NCBI GenBank assembly: GCA_047627915.1
Contig: JBLHTZ010000006.1
Coordinates: 17,208-81,207, forward strand
Direction: 5' to 3'
DNA length: 64,000 nt
Source: NORP294 sp047627915
GTDB taxonomy: Bacteria > Bacteroidota > Bacteroidia > Flavobacteriales_E > Vicingaceae
Shown here: piece by piece, positions 1 to 8,508 of the stretch
Layout: each line of letters begins with the position of its first letter
Position numbering within the stretch: the first letter of the stretch is position 1
Made by a program: the position numbers and the translations under genes
Notes under the pieces: generated by a model
What the model was told of the DNA's origin: nothing
Databases searched by the model: none
What the model saw: only the letters and a program-made list of their open reading frames with translations

Positions 1-252
1 AGTAACCATAACAGTTGGCTCATCAAATCCTGCATGACTTAAAAATGCTCTTTGGTAGAAATACCCTTTTGATGGATCATTGTGATCTAATGGTTGTCGA
101 ATTTTTAATTCATACGCCCCTTCATAGCCAACAGGTGTTAGCACCTTTTCAAAAATAATATCAGGTAAATTAAAAAGTTGTTCCTTAATGTTTTGAGCTG
201 ATAATGAGTTTACTATAAATAGTAAAGCAATTATAAAATTGGACTTTTTCAT
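1..252 (-). CDS. Secreted S37-like peptidase, N-terminal part
   Basis: Partial gene reading leftward out of the window; only about 84 N-terminal codons are present. The ATG is at 250-252 and is followed by a signal peptide (Met-Lys-Lys-Ser-Asn then a hydrophobic run ending Ser-Ala-Gln). The mature start contains the phrase IRQPLDHNDPSKGYFYQR and then FLSH and EPTVMVT. From memory this resembles the N-terminus of PS-10/S37-family serine peptidases of Bacteroidota, which remove peptides from protein N-termini. The catalytic residues lie outside the window, so the family call is tentative. The secreted location is well supported. Confidence 0.5.
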   Translation of the reverse strand, partial: MKKSNFIIALLFIVNSLSAQNIKEQLFNLPDIIFEKVLTPVGYEGAYELKIRQPLDHNDPSKGYFYQRAFLSHAGFDEPTVMVT

Positions 253-261
253 AAACTTAAA

Positions 262-1287
262 TTAACATTTTAGGTTTCTCATTTCACTCCAAGTCCAATT
301 TTTTTTTGGATTAACTTCTTTAAGTGTTGTTTCTAAGTAAGTTAAAATAGTGTTCTCAAAATCGAATCGATCAATACTTGAAGAATGGATTTCTCTTTCA
401 GAGGGGTTCGCATAGCGGTCTGCTTTGGATAGTTTCGATGATTCCAACCTTAAAATTGGACCTGTGTCAGAAATGGAGTCAACATGCCAAGTATAATTGG
501 ATTGTTCCGCTTGGTTCAACAAGGTAGCTAACGGTTTTAAGTCTATCCTAGGTAGACTGTTTCTACTTGCTAAATCAATCCAACCGGTGTATTTGTATTC
601 TAGTTCGTAGCGGTTTTCCGGATAGATTGAAAGTACTACATCAAAACCTTCTGTTTTACTAAACAAAGAATAATAATTTGAAGGATACCTATATTCTTTC
701 TTAACTAGACCAACATGGTCGTGAAGTTCTGATGATACTTCATTGTTAATCCCGAATAGAACTGCATCATATTCTTCTTTCCAATCATTTTTATAGTGTT
801 CAATATTATTTAGGACTTCAATAAAAAGAGGAAGGAAGAATTCGAATTTTTCGACACAGTTTTCAATTTCATCGCTACTTTCAAAAGGTCGATAGAACTT
901 GTCTTTTTCAACCTTATTCATCCAACAACAAAGTTTTAATGCAAAGTGGTCTTTTTCATGATCAGGGTTGAATTCTCTAAAATCGCCAATGCGAGCCATA
1001 GTGATTAGTTCCTCTTTAAATTGAAGCGCTGGTTTGGGGTAAAACAAAGCGAAGACCCCAACAAAACCATCGATGTCGAAGTGGGTGGCAGAAACGAGTT
1101 GGTTCTCAGTTCCGATATATTTTTTTGCTAAGGCATTGAGCACAATCTCACCAGAAGTGTCAGCAGCAATTTCTTCAATAGAATTTGCACCCTTCCAATG
1201 TGAAAAACACAAATTATGAGGATGAAGACCATCGACTATCGTTACTTTTTGATTTCCTATTTTGTGAAAGGGGATAAAGGTTTTCAT
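262..1287 (-). CDS. Conserved hypothetical protein, 341 aa
   Basis: A complete 341-aa ORF with no signal peptide or membrane segment, so probably cytosolic. Near residues 68-75 it has an Asp-rich turn (THFDIDGFVG) with a D-x-D-G pattern that could bind metal. The rest is a mix of charged helices and Trp/Tyr-rich stretches, with no signature I can assign. It ends nine bases before the start codon of the preceding secreted peptidase gene and reads in the same direction, but nothing else links the two. The sequence looks like a real, slowly evolving protein. The function is unknown. Confidence 0.6.
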   Translation of the reverse strand: MKTFIPFHKIGNQKVTIVDGLHPHNLCFSHWKGANSIEEIAADTSGEIVLNALAKKYIGTENQLVSATHFDIDGFVGVFALFYPKPALQFKEELITMARIGDFREFNPDHEKDHFALKLCCWMNKVEKDKFYRPFESSDEIENCVEKFEFFLPLFIEVLNNIEHYKNDWKEEYDAVLFGINNEVSSELHDHVGLVKKEYRYPSNYYSLFSKTEGFDVVLSIYPENRYELEYKYTGWIDLASRNSLPRIDLKPLATLLNQAEQSNYTWHVDSISDTGPILRLESSKLSKADRYANPSEREIHSSSIDRFDFENTILTYLETTLKEVNPKKNWTWSEMRNLKC

Positions 1288-1647
1288 GCTTGATGAACTG
1301 ATTGCTTTTGCGTATTATTGAAAAACTAAAGTTCCACAATGTTCAAGAATATACATCAAAAGCATAGACGTTTTTCTGATTCCGGTTTCCGATACCGAGG
1401 ATTAGAAAGTAGTCGTTTGGAATTAAAAAATAAATGAGTTGTATCCATAGATAAATAAATCTAAAAAAAGGAAACACTCCAAAAAGAAAAAAACGAAAGT
1501 GAAAGTTGGTAAAAGGAACTACATGAAGTTAAAAAAATGTAATTTACGTAGAAGCTAAAGTTCCATTTGAGCCGTGTCAGAAAGGTCAAACAGAATTGCC
1601 AACAATAAATATCAAATATTTAATAATCAATAATTTGCGAACTAAAG
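1288..1647. other. Divergent intergenic region without a gene
   Basis: This stretch separates the leftward hypothetical gene from the rightward S46 peptidase. I see no ORF, RNA gene or strong hairpin. It is A/T-rich with several A tracts. Just before the peptidase start there is an AATAATTTGCG motif, close to the Bacteroidetes -7 box but one base short in its spacer. Promoters for both flanking genes presumably lie here. Confidence 0.5.
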
Positions 1648-3789
1648 ATGAAAAAAATAACTGCTTTATTCTTAACTGTCATTCTTTCTTTTTCTATGCT
1701 TATTGCGAAAGAAGGAATGTGGTTGCCGATGTTACTAAAAAGTTTAAATGAAGGGGACATGCAAAGTATGGGATTGAAACTCTCAGCTGAAGATATTTAT
1801 AGTGTAAATCAATCTAGCTTGAAAGATGCAATAATTTCTTTCGGAGGTTTTTGCACAGGAGAAATTATATCTGATCAAGGGTTAATCTTGACCAACCATC
1901 ACTGTGGATATGGTCAGATTCAATCTCATAGTTCAGTTGAGAACGATTACTTAACTAATGGCTATTGGGCTATGAATCATTCACAGGAATTAATGAATCC
2001 TGGGCTCACTGCAACTTTTATTATCAGAATGGAAGACGTTACAAGTGATATTTTGGATAGTATTCCATCAGATTTGTCAGAAAAGGATAGACAAGTAGAA
2101 ATTGCGAAAAGGATTAAAATGAAAGTAGCAGCAACTACAAAAGATTCGCACTACGAAGCATACATTCGACCTTTTTTCTATGGAAATGAATATTATATGT
2201 TTGTAACAGAAACATATAAAGATATCCGATTGGTGGGTGCTCCGCCTTCAGCGATTGGGAAGTTTGGTGGAGATACCGATAACTGGATGTGGCCTAGGCA
2301 CACTGGTGATTTTTCGCTGTTTAGAATTTATGCGAATAAAGATAACATGCCGGCCGACTATGCCGAAGACAATATACCCTTTAAGCCAAGACATTTCCTA
2401 CCCATTTCTATGGATGGTGTTAAAAAAGGAGATTTCACCATGGTGTATGGTTTTCCGGGACGAACACAAGAATTTTTAACATCCTATGCCATCAAGCAAA
2501 TAAAAGAGGTGATTAATCCTGCTCAAATTGAAGTGCGTGATCAAGCTTTAAAAATTATGGACAAGCATATGAAAGCAAGTGATAAGGTTCGTATTCAATA
2601 CGCCTCTAAATATGCAAGTATTGCAAATTATTGGAAAAAGTGGATTGGGGAAAACGGAGGCCTTGAGAAAGCGAATGCCATTCAACTAAAACAAGAAAGA
2701 GAAGCTTCTTTTACTAAAGCTACTGCAGGTATGGAAGAGTATTCTTCTGTGCTTTCTGAACTAGAAAAGCGATGTGAAGCAATTGAAGACTATGCGTTGG
2801 CTCGTAGCTTTTTTGTTGAGATTCCCTATCGCAAAATGGAAATGTTGCGTTTTGCAAACCGTTTTACTTCACTTGTAGCTAAGGCTGAAAAAGGGGAGGA
2901 GGTTGATGAGAAAACAATTGAACAATTAAAAGAGCAAACTAAAGCACACTTTAAGAACTTCGATTTGTCAACAGAATTAGATGTCTCGCAAGCATTATTA
3001 CAGGAGTACAAGGCCAAATTAGACCCACAATATGTTCCTGCTGCAATGAAAGGTAACAAAGCTGATTTGCTGCTTAATGACTATAAAGAGTATGTTAAAA
3101 AATCAACTTTCTTGGAGGAAAGTCAAGTAATGGAATTAATTTCTAATTGGGATAAAGGTTCAGCTAAAAAAGTGGCAAAGGATCCTGTTTATAAGCTGAT
3201 GAATGAATTCTGGAATATTTATTTTAACAAGGTCCGGCCAGAATATGATAAGTACTCCAACGAGATTGATTCATTAAGCAAGATTTATGTTAAAGGATTA
3301 AGAAATCATGTTCCAGGAACCTACTATCCAGATGCGAACTCTACTTTAAGATTAGCGTATGGACAAGTAGACAACTATAATCCAAAAGATGGAGTGGTTT
3401 ACGATTTCTTTACGAGTGGAAAAGGAATTTTAGAGAAATATGATCCTGATAATGTTGACTTCAACTTACCTGAAAGGTTAGTTAAATTGATAGAAGACAA
3501 AGACTATGGAAGGTATGCAGACGAAGACGGGAGTTTACATGTCTGTTTTACTGCATCAAATCACACGACTGGAGGTAACTCAGGTAGCCCAGTAATTAAT
3601 GGAAACGGAGAATTAATTGGACTGAACTTCGACCGTAATTGGGAGGGTACAATGAGTGATATTAACTATGATATTAATCAATGCAGGAATATCTCGGTTG
3701 ATATACGTTATGTGTTGTTTGTAGTTGACAAATTCGCAAATGCAGGACATTTAGTTGAGGAAATGAAATTAGTTTCAATAAAAAAATAA
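1648..3789 (+). CDS. S46 dipeptidyl peptidase, DPP11 type (Asp/Glu-specific)
   Basis: 713-aa secreted serine peptidase of family S46, which removes dipeptides from peptide N-termini in the periplasm. A signal peptide covers about residues 1-20. The chymotrypsin-like triad is visible: His85 in TNHHCGYG, Asp221 in HTGDFS and Ser645 in GGNSGSPV. Known DPP7 enzymes have Gly, and DPP11 enzymes Arg, eighteen residues after the catalytic Ser. Here that position is Arg663 in NFDRNWEG, predicting preference for Asp/Glu at P1. Length is normal for the family. The next gene follows after four bases, so the two are probably co-transcribed. Family call is firm; specificity is inferred from the single residue. 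Confidence 0.93.
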   Translation: MKKITALFLTVILSFSMLIAKEGMWLPMLLKSLNEGDMQSMGLKLSAEDIYSVNQSSLKDAIISFGGFCTGEIISDQGLILTNHHCGYGQIQSHSSVENDYLTNGYWAMNHSQELMNPGLTATFIIRMEDVTSDILDSIPSDLSEKDRQVEIAKRIKMKVAATTKDSHYEAYIRPFFYGNEYYMFVTETYKDIRLVGAPPSAIGKFGGDTDNWMWPRHTGDFSLFRIYANKDNMPADYAEDNIPFKPRHFLPISMDGVKKGDFTMVYGFPGRTQEFLTSYAIKQIKEVINPAQIEVRDQALKIMDKHMKASDKVRIQYASKYASIANYWKKWIGENGGLEKANAIQLKQEREASFTKATAGMEEYSSVLSELEKRCEAIEDYALARSFFVEIPYRKMEMLRFANRFTSLVAKAEKGEEVDEKTIEQLKEQTKAHFKNFDLSTELDVSQALLQEYKAKLDPQYVPAAMKGNKADLLLNDYKEYVKKSTFLEESQVMELISNWDKGSAKKVAKDPVYKLMNEFWNIYFNKVRPEYDKYSNEIDSLSKIYVKGLRNHVPGTYYPDANSTLRLAYGQVDNYNPKDGVVYDFFTSGKGILEKYDPDNVDFNLPERLVKLIEDKDYGRYADEDGSLHVCFTASNHTTGGNSGSPVINGNGELIGLNFDRNWEGTMSDINYDINQCRNISVDIRYVLFVVDKFANAGHLVEEMKLVSIKK

Positions 3790-3793
3790 ATAC

Positions 3794-4585
3794 TTGAAAA
3801 ATAAAAAAGAGATAGTAGATAATTGGTTGCCAAGATATACAGGAGTTCCTTTGGATGCTTTTGGAGAATATATTTTGCTAACCAACTTTAGTGATTACAT
3901 TAAAATGTTTGCTCAGGAGTTTGATGTAGAAATTAAGGGTAGCGATAAACCGATGCAGTCGGCAACAAGCAATGGAATTACCATTATTAATTTTGGGATA
4001 GGGAGTGCTATGGCCGCAACTGTAATGGACCTGTTATCTGCGATAATGCCCAAGGCCGTTCTGTTTTTAGGTAAATGTGGAGGATTAAAGAAAAAGACTG
4101 AGTTGGGTGATTTAATTCTTCCCATTGCAGCAATAAGAGGAGAGGGGACAAGTAATGATTATCTTCCGCCAGAAGTACCTGCACTTCCTAGTTTTCGATT
4201 ACAACGTGCAGTTTCTTCCATGATTAAAAAGCATGAACTTGATTATTGGACAGGAACAGTCTATACGACAAATAGAAGGGTTTGGGAGCACGATGAAAAG
4301 TTCAAGGAATACCTGCGTGAGATTAGGGCTATGGCTATTGATATGGAAACAGCAACTATTTTTTCAGTGGGATTTGTAAATAGTATCCCACATGGAGCTT
4401 TACTACTAGTTTCTGATAACCCAATGATTCCTGAAGGTATTAAGACAGCAGAAAGTGATAAAAAGGTGAGTTCCACATTTGTGAACAAGCACCTTCAAAT
4501 TGGAATAGATTCGTTATTAGAATTAAAGGAATCTGGTGAATCGGTAAAACACATGAGGTTTGAAAGCCCTTTAGATCAAGAATAA
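3794..4585 (+). CDS. amn: AMP nucleosidase, short Bacteroidetes form
   Basis: 263-aa member of the nucleoside phosphorylase superfamily that should hydrolyse AMP to adenine and ribose 5-phosphate in the cytosol. Visible family features are NFGIGSAMAATVMDLL, the FLGKCGGLK strand-loop, and the MAIDMETATIF segment that binds the ribose in this fold. It is far shorter than the enterobacterial enzyme (about 480 aa), as is normal in Bacteroidota. The start is TTG, four bases after the stop of the DPP11 gene; no ATG is available upstream in frame. A strong bidirectional terminator follows. Confidence 0.85.
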   Translation: MKNKKEIVDNWLPRYTGVPLDAFGEYILLTNFSDYIKMFAQEFDVEIKGSDKPMQSATSNGITIINFGIGSAMAATVMDLLSAIMPKAVLFLGKCGGLKKKTELGDLILPIAAIRGEGTSNDYLPPEVPALPSFRLQRAVSSMIKKHELDYWTGTVYTTNRRVWEHDEKFKEYLREIRAMAIDMETATIFSVGFVNSIPHGALLLVSDNPMIPEGIKTAESDKKVSSTFVNKHLQIGIDSLLELKESGESVKHMRFESPLDQE

Positions 4586-4596
4586 GTTATCAAAAA

Positions 4597-4643
4597 AGAG
4601 AATAAAAAAAGCCCCGCAATTTGCAGGGCTTTTTTTATTCTCT
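4597..4643. terminator. Bidirectional terminator, near-perfect 47-nt palindrome
   Basis: The two halves are almost exact reverse complements: AGAGAATAAAAAAAGCCC on the left and GGGCTTTTTTTATTCTCT on the right, with a GC-rich core and T/A tracts on both sides. It sits between the convergent AMP nucleosidase and siaC genes and can stop transcription from both. Confidence 0.9.
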
Positions 4644-4664
4644 ATAATTTATTGGTTAGGTTTC

Positions 4665-5048
4665 TTATTCCTCTTCAATTTCAACCATTTTGAAAGGTAT
4701 GTTGATGATTGCTTGGTAATCCTCACCAGCTTCTAACATATCTTCATCATCTTCTTCATAATGCCAGTTGATGGCAACACCACCGCCGGCTTCATTTATT
4801 TTTTCCAATTTCTTAAAGACATCTAGTATACACTTGGAAGAACTCGTATTGAAATATTCTAAAACAATATCTACTCTTGTTGATTCTTTAACATTTCCTG
4901 CATATTCTTCCAAAATATCTACTAAAGGCTTGTAAAAATCTATTGAATTTTCAGGTATAGACCTTCCTTGAATCAATAATTTTCCTTCTTCGGGGTTGAA
5001 CTTAATAGTTGGTGTCTTTGGACTGCCTTCTATAACTAAATTTTCCAT
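4665..5048 (-). CDS. siaC: SiaC-family phosphoprotein (DUF1987)
   Basis: 127-aa acidic cytosolic protein of the DUF1987/SiaC family. In Pseudomonas aeruginosa, SiaC is phosphorylated by the kinase SiaB, dephosphorylated by the PP2C phosphatase SiaA, and in its unphosphorylated form activates a diguanylate cyclase. The conserved phosphosite segment is present as EYFNTSSSK, with Thr68 at the same number as the P. aeruginosa phospho-Thr. The C-terminus (DDEDMLEAGEDYQ) is typical. It is downstream of the SiaB-like kinase gene with a 15-bp gap, so they form an operon. No diguanylate cyclase is seen in the window, so the output partner is unknown. Confidence 0.88.
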   Translation of the reverse strand: MENLVIEGSPKTPTIKFNPEEGKLLIQGRSIPENSIDFYKPLVDILEEYAGNVKESTRVDIVLEYFNTSSSKCILDVFKKLEKINEAGGGVAINWHYEEDDEDMLEAGEDYQAIINIPFKMVEIEEE

Positions 5049-5063
5049 CTTTTCTAATATTAA

Positions 5064-5609
5064 TTATTGAGGTATATTTATGTTTAAACTATAAAACGAA
5101 TAGTCTTCATCTATTTTATGAAAGTCAAAATCTAACTTTTTGCCGGATTTTCGTGCAATGTCAATCATTCCTAATCCGCCGCCGCCTTTATCAGACATCA
5201 TTCCATTGTTAAGCACTTCTTTGTAATAGTCTTTTAATTCGTCTGGTTCTAATGAATTTATTTTTTCTAATCTTATTTTAAGTTTCTCCGCGTTATCGTT
5301 TGTAATGTAGTTTCCGGTAAAAATGGTGTAATCATCTTCATTCTTTCCGATCATAAAGATAACCGTGTTGTGACCTTGAGGTGCAGTGTCTGGTTGTTTA
5401 TCCAAGTGATGATACAAGTTCTGAAGTGCCTCGACAAGAATGTTATACACTTTTTTCTTGATTCGATTTGGCTCATTTAATTTCTCCATTTTTGACTCCA
5501 TAATTTGGAGGACGGAGGTCAAAAGTTCAGATGTAACATTGCCTTTGAAAGATAACATAATGTTATCTTGTTCCATCTTATTGTAGAAATCATATATGTT
5601 TATGTCCAT
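5064..5609 (-). CDS. siaB: SiaB-family protein kinase
   Basis: 181-aa GHKL-fold kinase (DUF6272/SiaB family), predicted to phosphorylate the SiaC protein encoded just downstream. The ATP-binding N box is visible as Glu60-x-x-x-Asn64 in VEALQNLYHH, and the G-rich lid as SDKGGGGLGM near residue 140. There is no sensor or membrane region, as expected for this stand-alone family. A membrane-anchored PP2C phosphatase that could play the opposing SiaA role is encoded at 49867-53685 rather than in this operon. Confidence 0.87.
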   Translation of the reverse strand: MDINIYDFYNKMEQDNIMLSFKGNVTSELLTSVLQIMESKMEKLNEPNRIKKKVYNILVEALQNLYHHLDKQPDTAPQGHNTVIFMIGKNEDDYTIFTGNYITNDNAEKLKIRLEKINSLEPDELKDYYKEVLNNGMMSDKGGGGLGMIDIARKSGKKLDFDFHKIDEDYSFYSLNINIPQ

Positions 5610-5780
5610 TCCAAACAGTTCTAACTTTTATTCTCAGCAATAAATAACCGGTATTTAAAAAACTCAAAATAATACTTTACGAAATAAATTAAAATTGTCG
5701 TAGAAAGCAACTGTTTGGTCGAAATTATTTAACAATATGATAATAAATTATTTTAAAGTATCTTTTTTTAGATGAATAAC

Positions 5781-5788
5781 TAACTTTG
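5781..5788 (+). promoter_or_regulatory. -7 promoter box
   Basis: TAACTTTG matches the Bacteroidetes -7 consensus TAnnTTTG, 21 bases before the methyltransferase ATG at 5810. No clear -33 TTG is visible. Confidence 0.55.
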
Positions 5789-5809
5789 GCAGTTCTTTAA
5801 ATAAAATAA

Positions 5810-6544
5810 ATGCAGCAAAATTGGTTTAAAAGTTGGTTCGACTCTCCGTATTATCACCTTTTATATAATTATAGAAATTATATTGAGGCCGAGCACTTTA
5901 TAAATAACTTGTTCGATGATTTACAGTTGCACGAACAAAGTAAAGTTTTAGATTTGGCTTGCGGCAAAGGACGTCATGCATTGCAAATTCATAATTTAGG
6001 TAACGATGTAGTGGGTGTGGACTTGAGTCCTCAAAGTATTGAAGCTGCTAATTTAAATGCGGAAGCTGGTTTAGTCTTTCAAACAGGAGACATGAGAGAC
6101 TTGCCTTTTAATTCGGAGTTTGACTTGATAGTGAACCTCTTTACTAGTTTTGGTTATTTTCAGCAGGAAGGGGATAATGTAAAAGTAATTGAGTCAATCG
6201 CAAAAGCTTTAAAAAATGAAGGATTTTTAATTCTTGATTACTTAAATGTAGCAAAGGTTGTTAAAGATCTACCTGTATCAAACGTAATTCAACGAGACGA
6301 TATTGAGTTTAACGTACACAAGGATATTAATAATGGATTCATTGTTAAAACAATCAAATTTGAGGATGATGGGGATACTTTTGAATTTAAGGAACATGTA
6401 AAATTGTTGACTTTAACAGATTTTGAAGATATATTCAGAAACTCAGGACTTCACATTCAATCTATTTATGGAGATTATGAGCTTAATCCGTTTGATGAAA
6501 GTAAATCAGATCGTTTAATTTTTAAAGTACAAAAAATAAACTAA
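5810..6544 (+). CDS. Class I SAM-dependent methyltransferase
   Basis: 244-aa cytosolic methyltransferase. The SAM-binding motif I is VLDLACGKGRH (about residues 45-55), followed by an acidic strand end GVDLSPQSI and motif II/III regions LIVNLFTSFGYF and GFLILDYLN. This matches the Rossmann-fold class I family, common in Bacteroidota, but the substrate cannot be told from sequence. Its stop codon overlaps the start of the ZIP transporter gene (last A of TAA is the A of ATG), so the two are translationally coupled. Confidence 0.82.
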   Translation: MQQNWFKSWFDSPYYHLLYNYRNYIEAEHFINNLFDDLQLHEQSKVLDLACGKGRHALQIHNLGNDVVGVDLSPQSIEAANLNAEAGLVFQTGDMRDLPFNSEFDLIVNLFTSFGYFQQEGDNVKVIESIAKALKNEGFLILDYLNVAKVVKDLPVSNVIQRDDIEFNVHKDINNGFIVKTIKFEDDGDTFEFKEHVKLLTLTDFEDIFRNSGLHIQSIYGDYELNPFDESKSDRLIFKVQKIN

Positions 6545-7245
6545 TGATGTATTTAGGTCTATTCTTGGTTAGCTTGCTAAGTGGTTCGGTAGTGTTTATA
6601 AAACAAATACAACTGAAGGGTAAAATAACTTTTCTACTTTCGTTTAGTGGAGCTTATCTTTTAGGAATATGTCTCTTACATCTTATTCCGGAATTGTTCG
6701 ATTCCGGTGGTAAATCAGTAGGGTTATACCTCTTGATTGGCTTTTTTCTTCAGCTTGTATTAGACTATTTCTCCGGAGGAATAGAACATGGTCACACGCA
6801 TGTGAACTCAAAGAAAATCGGCAGGTTTCCATATTTGATTTTTTTAAGCCTAGGACTGCATGCCTTTTTAGAATCTTTTCCTTTAACCGAGTTAAACCAT
6901 GAAACGGGAACCAGCTCTTATTTGTGGGGGCTTTTACTTCACAAAGTTCCAATTGCGATTATTTTAGGTAGTTTATTATTGGCCTATAAGTTAAAGAATA
7001 CTCAAATTTTTATTGCGATCCTCTTATTTTCTTTAATGGCTCCCATTGGAGCTTTTATTGGAAGTAGTTTTACTTCCGATACAACAATTTACAAACAATT
7101 TCTAGCAGTTTCTATTGGAATTATTTTACACCTTTCAACTACTATTTTGTTAGAAACCAATGAAGAACATCACATTAGTGTTAAAAAGCTTGTGCCAATT
7201 TTATTGGGTGTTGCACTAGCATTGCTTACTTTAGTCATTCATTAA
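6544..7245 (+). CDS. ZIP-family metal transporter
   Basis: 233-aa integral membrane protein with about seven to eight hydrophobic segments. ZIP-family features are HLIPELF in an early helix, a short His-rich cytoplasmic loop (EHGHTHVNSKK, around residue 80), LGLHAFLESFP in the metal-binding helix IV region and LLLHKVPIAI in helix V. These His and Glu positions line the binuclear Zn/Fe site in known ZIPs. It likely imports Zn2+ or another divalent metal. It overlaps the methyltransferase stop by one base and is followed after 15 bases by a DUF1456 gene. Confidence 0.85.
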   Translation: MMYLGLFLVSLLSGSVVFIKQIQLKGKITFLLSFSGAYLLGICLLHLIPELFDSGGKSVGLYLLIGFFLQLVLDYFSGGIEHGHTHVNSKKIGRFPYLIFLSLGLHAFLESFPLTELNHETGTSSYLWGLLLHKVPIAIILGSLLLAYKLKNTQIFIAILLFSLMAPIGAFIGSSFTSDTTIYKQFLAVSIGIILHLSTTILLETNEEHHISVKKLVPILLGVALALLTLVIH

Positions 7246-7260
7246 AAAAAACTCCTATTC

Positions 7261-7653
7261 ATGGCACTTTCAAACAACGATATTATAAAAAAGTTAAGAG
7301 TTGCTCTTAGTTTCAAAGACACAGATATCATTGAAATTTTAAAGTTGGTCGATTACGATATTTCTAAAACTGAATTGAGTGCCTTTTTCAGAGCTGAAGA
7401 TCATGAAAAGTACATGGAATTACAAGATCAAATTCTAAGAAACTTTTTAAACGGGTTGGTCATATACAAGCGCGGAAAGATGGAGCGCAAGCCTAAATCG
7501 GATGAAAGTAAAAGAGCCGCAGAGAAAAGCTTGCCACCAAAAGAATTTAGAAAGCCTTTGGGGGTAAAGCCTAAAAAAACTGATTCAAGCAAGCCTAAAA
7601 AGCCAAATGTTACGCAGATTGGAGGGATTCGATTTAAAGTGAAAGGCAAGTAA
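7261..7653 (+). CDS. DUF1456 (YehS-like) protein, single-domain form
   Basis: 130-aa cytosolic protein. Residues 1-75 form one DUF1456 domain (NDIIKKLRVAL, DTDIIEILKL, FLNGLVIYKRGK), the unit found twice in E. coli YehS. Here only one copy is present, followed by a Lys/Pro-rich basic tail (residues 76-130) with KKPNVTQIGGIRFKVKGK at the end. The basic tail suggests nucleic acid or ribosome contact, but that is inference. It is the third gene of the methyltransferase-ZIP run. No function is established for the family. Confidence 0.8.
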   Translation: MALSNNDIIKKLRVALSFKDTDIIEILKLVDYDISKTELSAFFRAEDHEKYMELQDQILRNFLNGLVIYKRGKMERKPKSDESKRAAEKSLPPKEFRKPLGVKPKKTDSSKPKKPNVTQIGGIRFKVKGK

Positions 7654-7782
7654 CAGTAACTATAATTTTACCTCATAATTGAGATGTAAGGATTGTTTGA
7701 ATGTGCAGAAATACTGATTACAGTATAAGATGCTTTCCAGTCATTTATTTAGCTAACTTCGCCGCCCGAAAAAAATCAGAAG

Positions 7783-8232
7783 ATGAAGCGAATTAACGAA
7801 TACAAAAAATTATTCTCTGTAGAATCAGAGATAGATTTAAAAGTCCTTAAGAAAACTTATAGAAGTTTAGTTAAAGAATGGCATCCTGATAAATTTCAAG
7901 CGGACGATGAAAAATTTGCAGAAGCTGAACTTAAAAGTCAGCAGATTATTGATGGCTATCACTTTTTGATTAGCATCGCTCCCGAGACGAAAGAAACGAA
8001 CCTCGAGGAATACAAAGAAACAACTTCAACGAGCAGAATTTTAGATTTTGATTTAAAGGGACAAGTACTCAAAATGGATTTCTCGAATGGCGATAGCTAC
8101 GAATACTTTGGCGTTAGTAAAAAGGTATTTCAAAAACTGATTAATTCTGATATACCGGTACGATTTGCAAAAAGAAACATTTACGAATCATTTTTGTACC
8201 GAAAAATGAAGAAAGCTGCAGTTGATGCTTAA
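7783..8232 (+). CDS. DnaJ-domain / KTSC-domain protein
   Basis: 149-aa cytosolic protein. Residues 1-65 are a J domain with the signature WHPDKF in the helix II-III loop, the part that stimulates Hsp70 (DnaK) ATPase. Residues 90-140 are a KTSC domain (YEYFGVSKKVFQKLINS, then RNIYESFLYRK), a small domain also seen at the end of some lysyl-tRNA synthetases. The combination is common in Bacteroidota; its client is unknown. A near-consensus -7 box (TAACTTCG) lies about 30 bases upstream of the ATG. Confidence 0.85.
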   Translation: MKRINEYKKLFSVESEIDLKVLKKTYRSLVKEWHPDKFQADDEKFAEAELKSQQIIDGYHFLISIAPETKETNLEEYKETTSTSRILDFDLKGQVLKMDFSNGDSYEYFGVSKKVFQKLINSDIPVRFAKRNIYESFLYRKMKKAAVDA

Positions 8233-8396
8233 ACTACCTGTAATTCTTTCATGCTGCGAATCGCTCGATTATTTTGAGTTCTATTCTGTCAATCTAATTG
8301 TCAAATAAGGTATAGGTATTTCGTCAAACTCTTTGACCACTCATCCATTTTCTTTTTTAATTCTATTGCTTCACTTTTATCTTTAAGAAAAAAGTG

Positions 8397-8486
8397 ATGT
8401 CAAAAGGAGTTTATTATTTTATAATTGCGCTTGGTATTTTAGGAGCGCTGTCTTCAGTTATCTTATATTTCATGAGCAGAGTTTAG
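8397..8486 (+). CDS. Putative 29-aa single-span membrane peptide
   Basis: ATG-initiated 29-codon ORF encoding Met-Ser-Lys-Gly, then a hydrophobic helix (VYYFIIALGILGALSSVI) and a short tail ending in Ser-Arg-Val. The sequence is a well-formed transmembrane helix with a positive N-terminus. Its last codons form the left arm of a rho-independent terminator, placing the ORF at the very end of a transcript. It could be a small respiratory-complex subunit or regulatory peptide, but I recognise no family. The support is composition and terminator placement only. Confidence 0.4.
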   Translation: MSKGVYYFIIALGILGALSSVILYFMSRV

Positions 8487-8508
8487 GAACGTCTGCTCTG
8501 CTATTTTT
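8475..8508 (+). terminator. Rho-independent terminator
   Basis: AGCAGAG (8475-8481) pairs with CTCTGCT (8496-8502), followed by ATTTTTT. The left arm lies inside the end of the 29-codon ORF. Confidence 0.75.
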
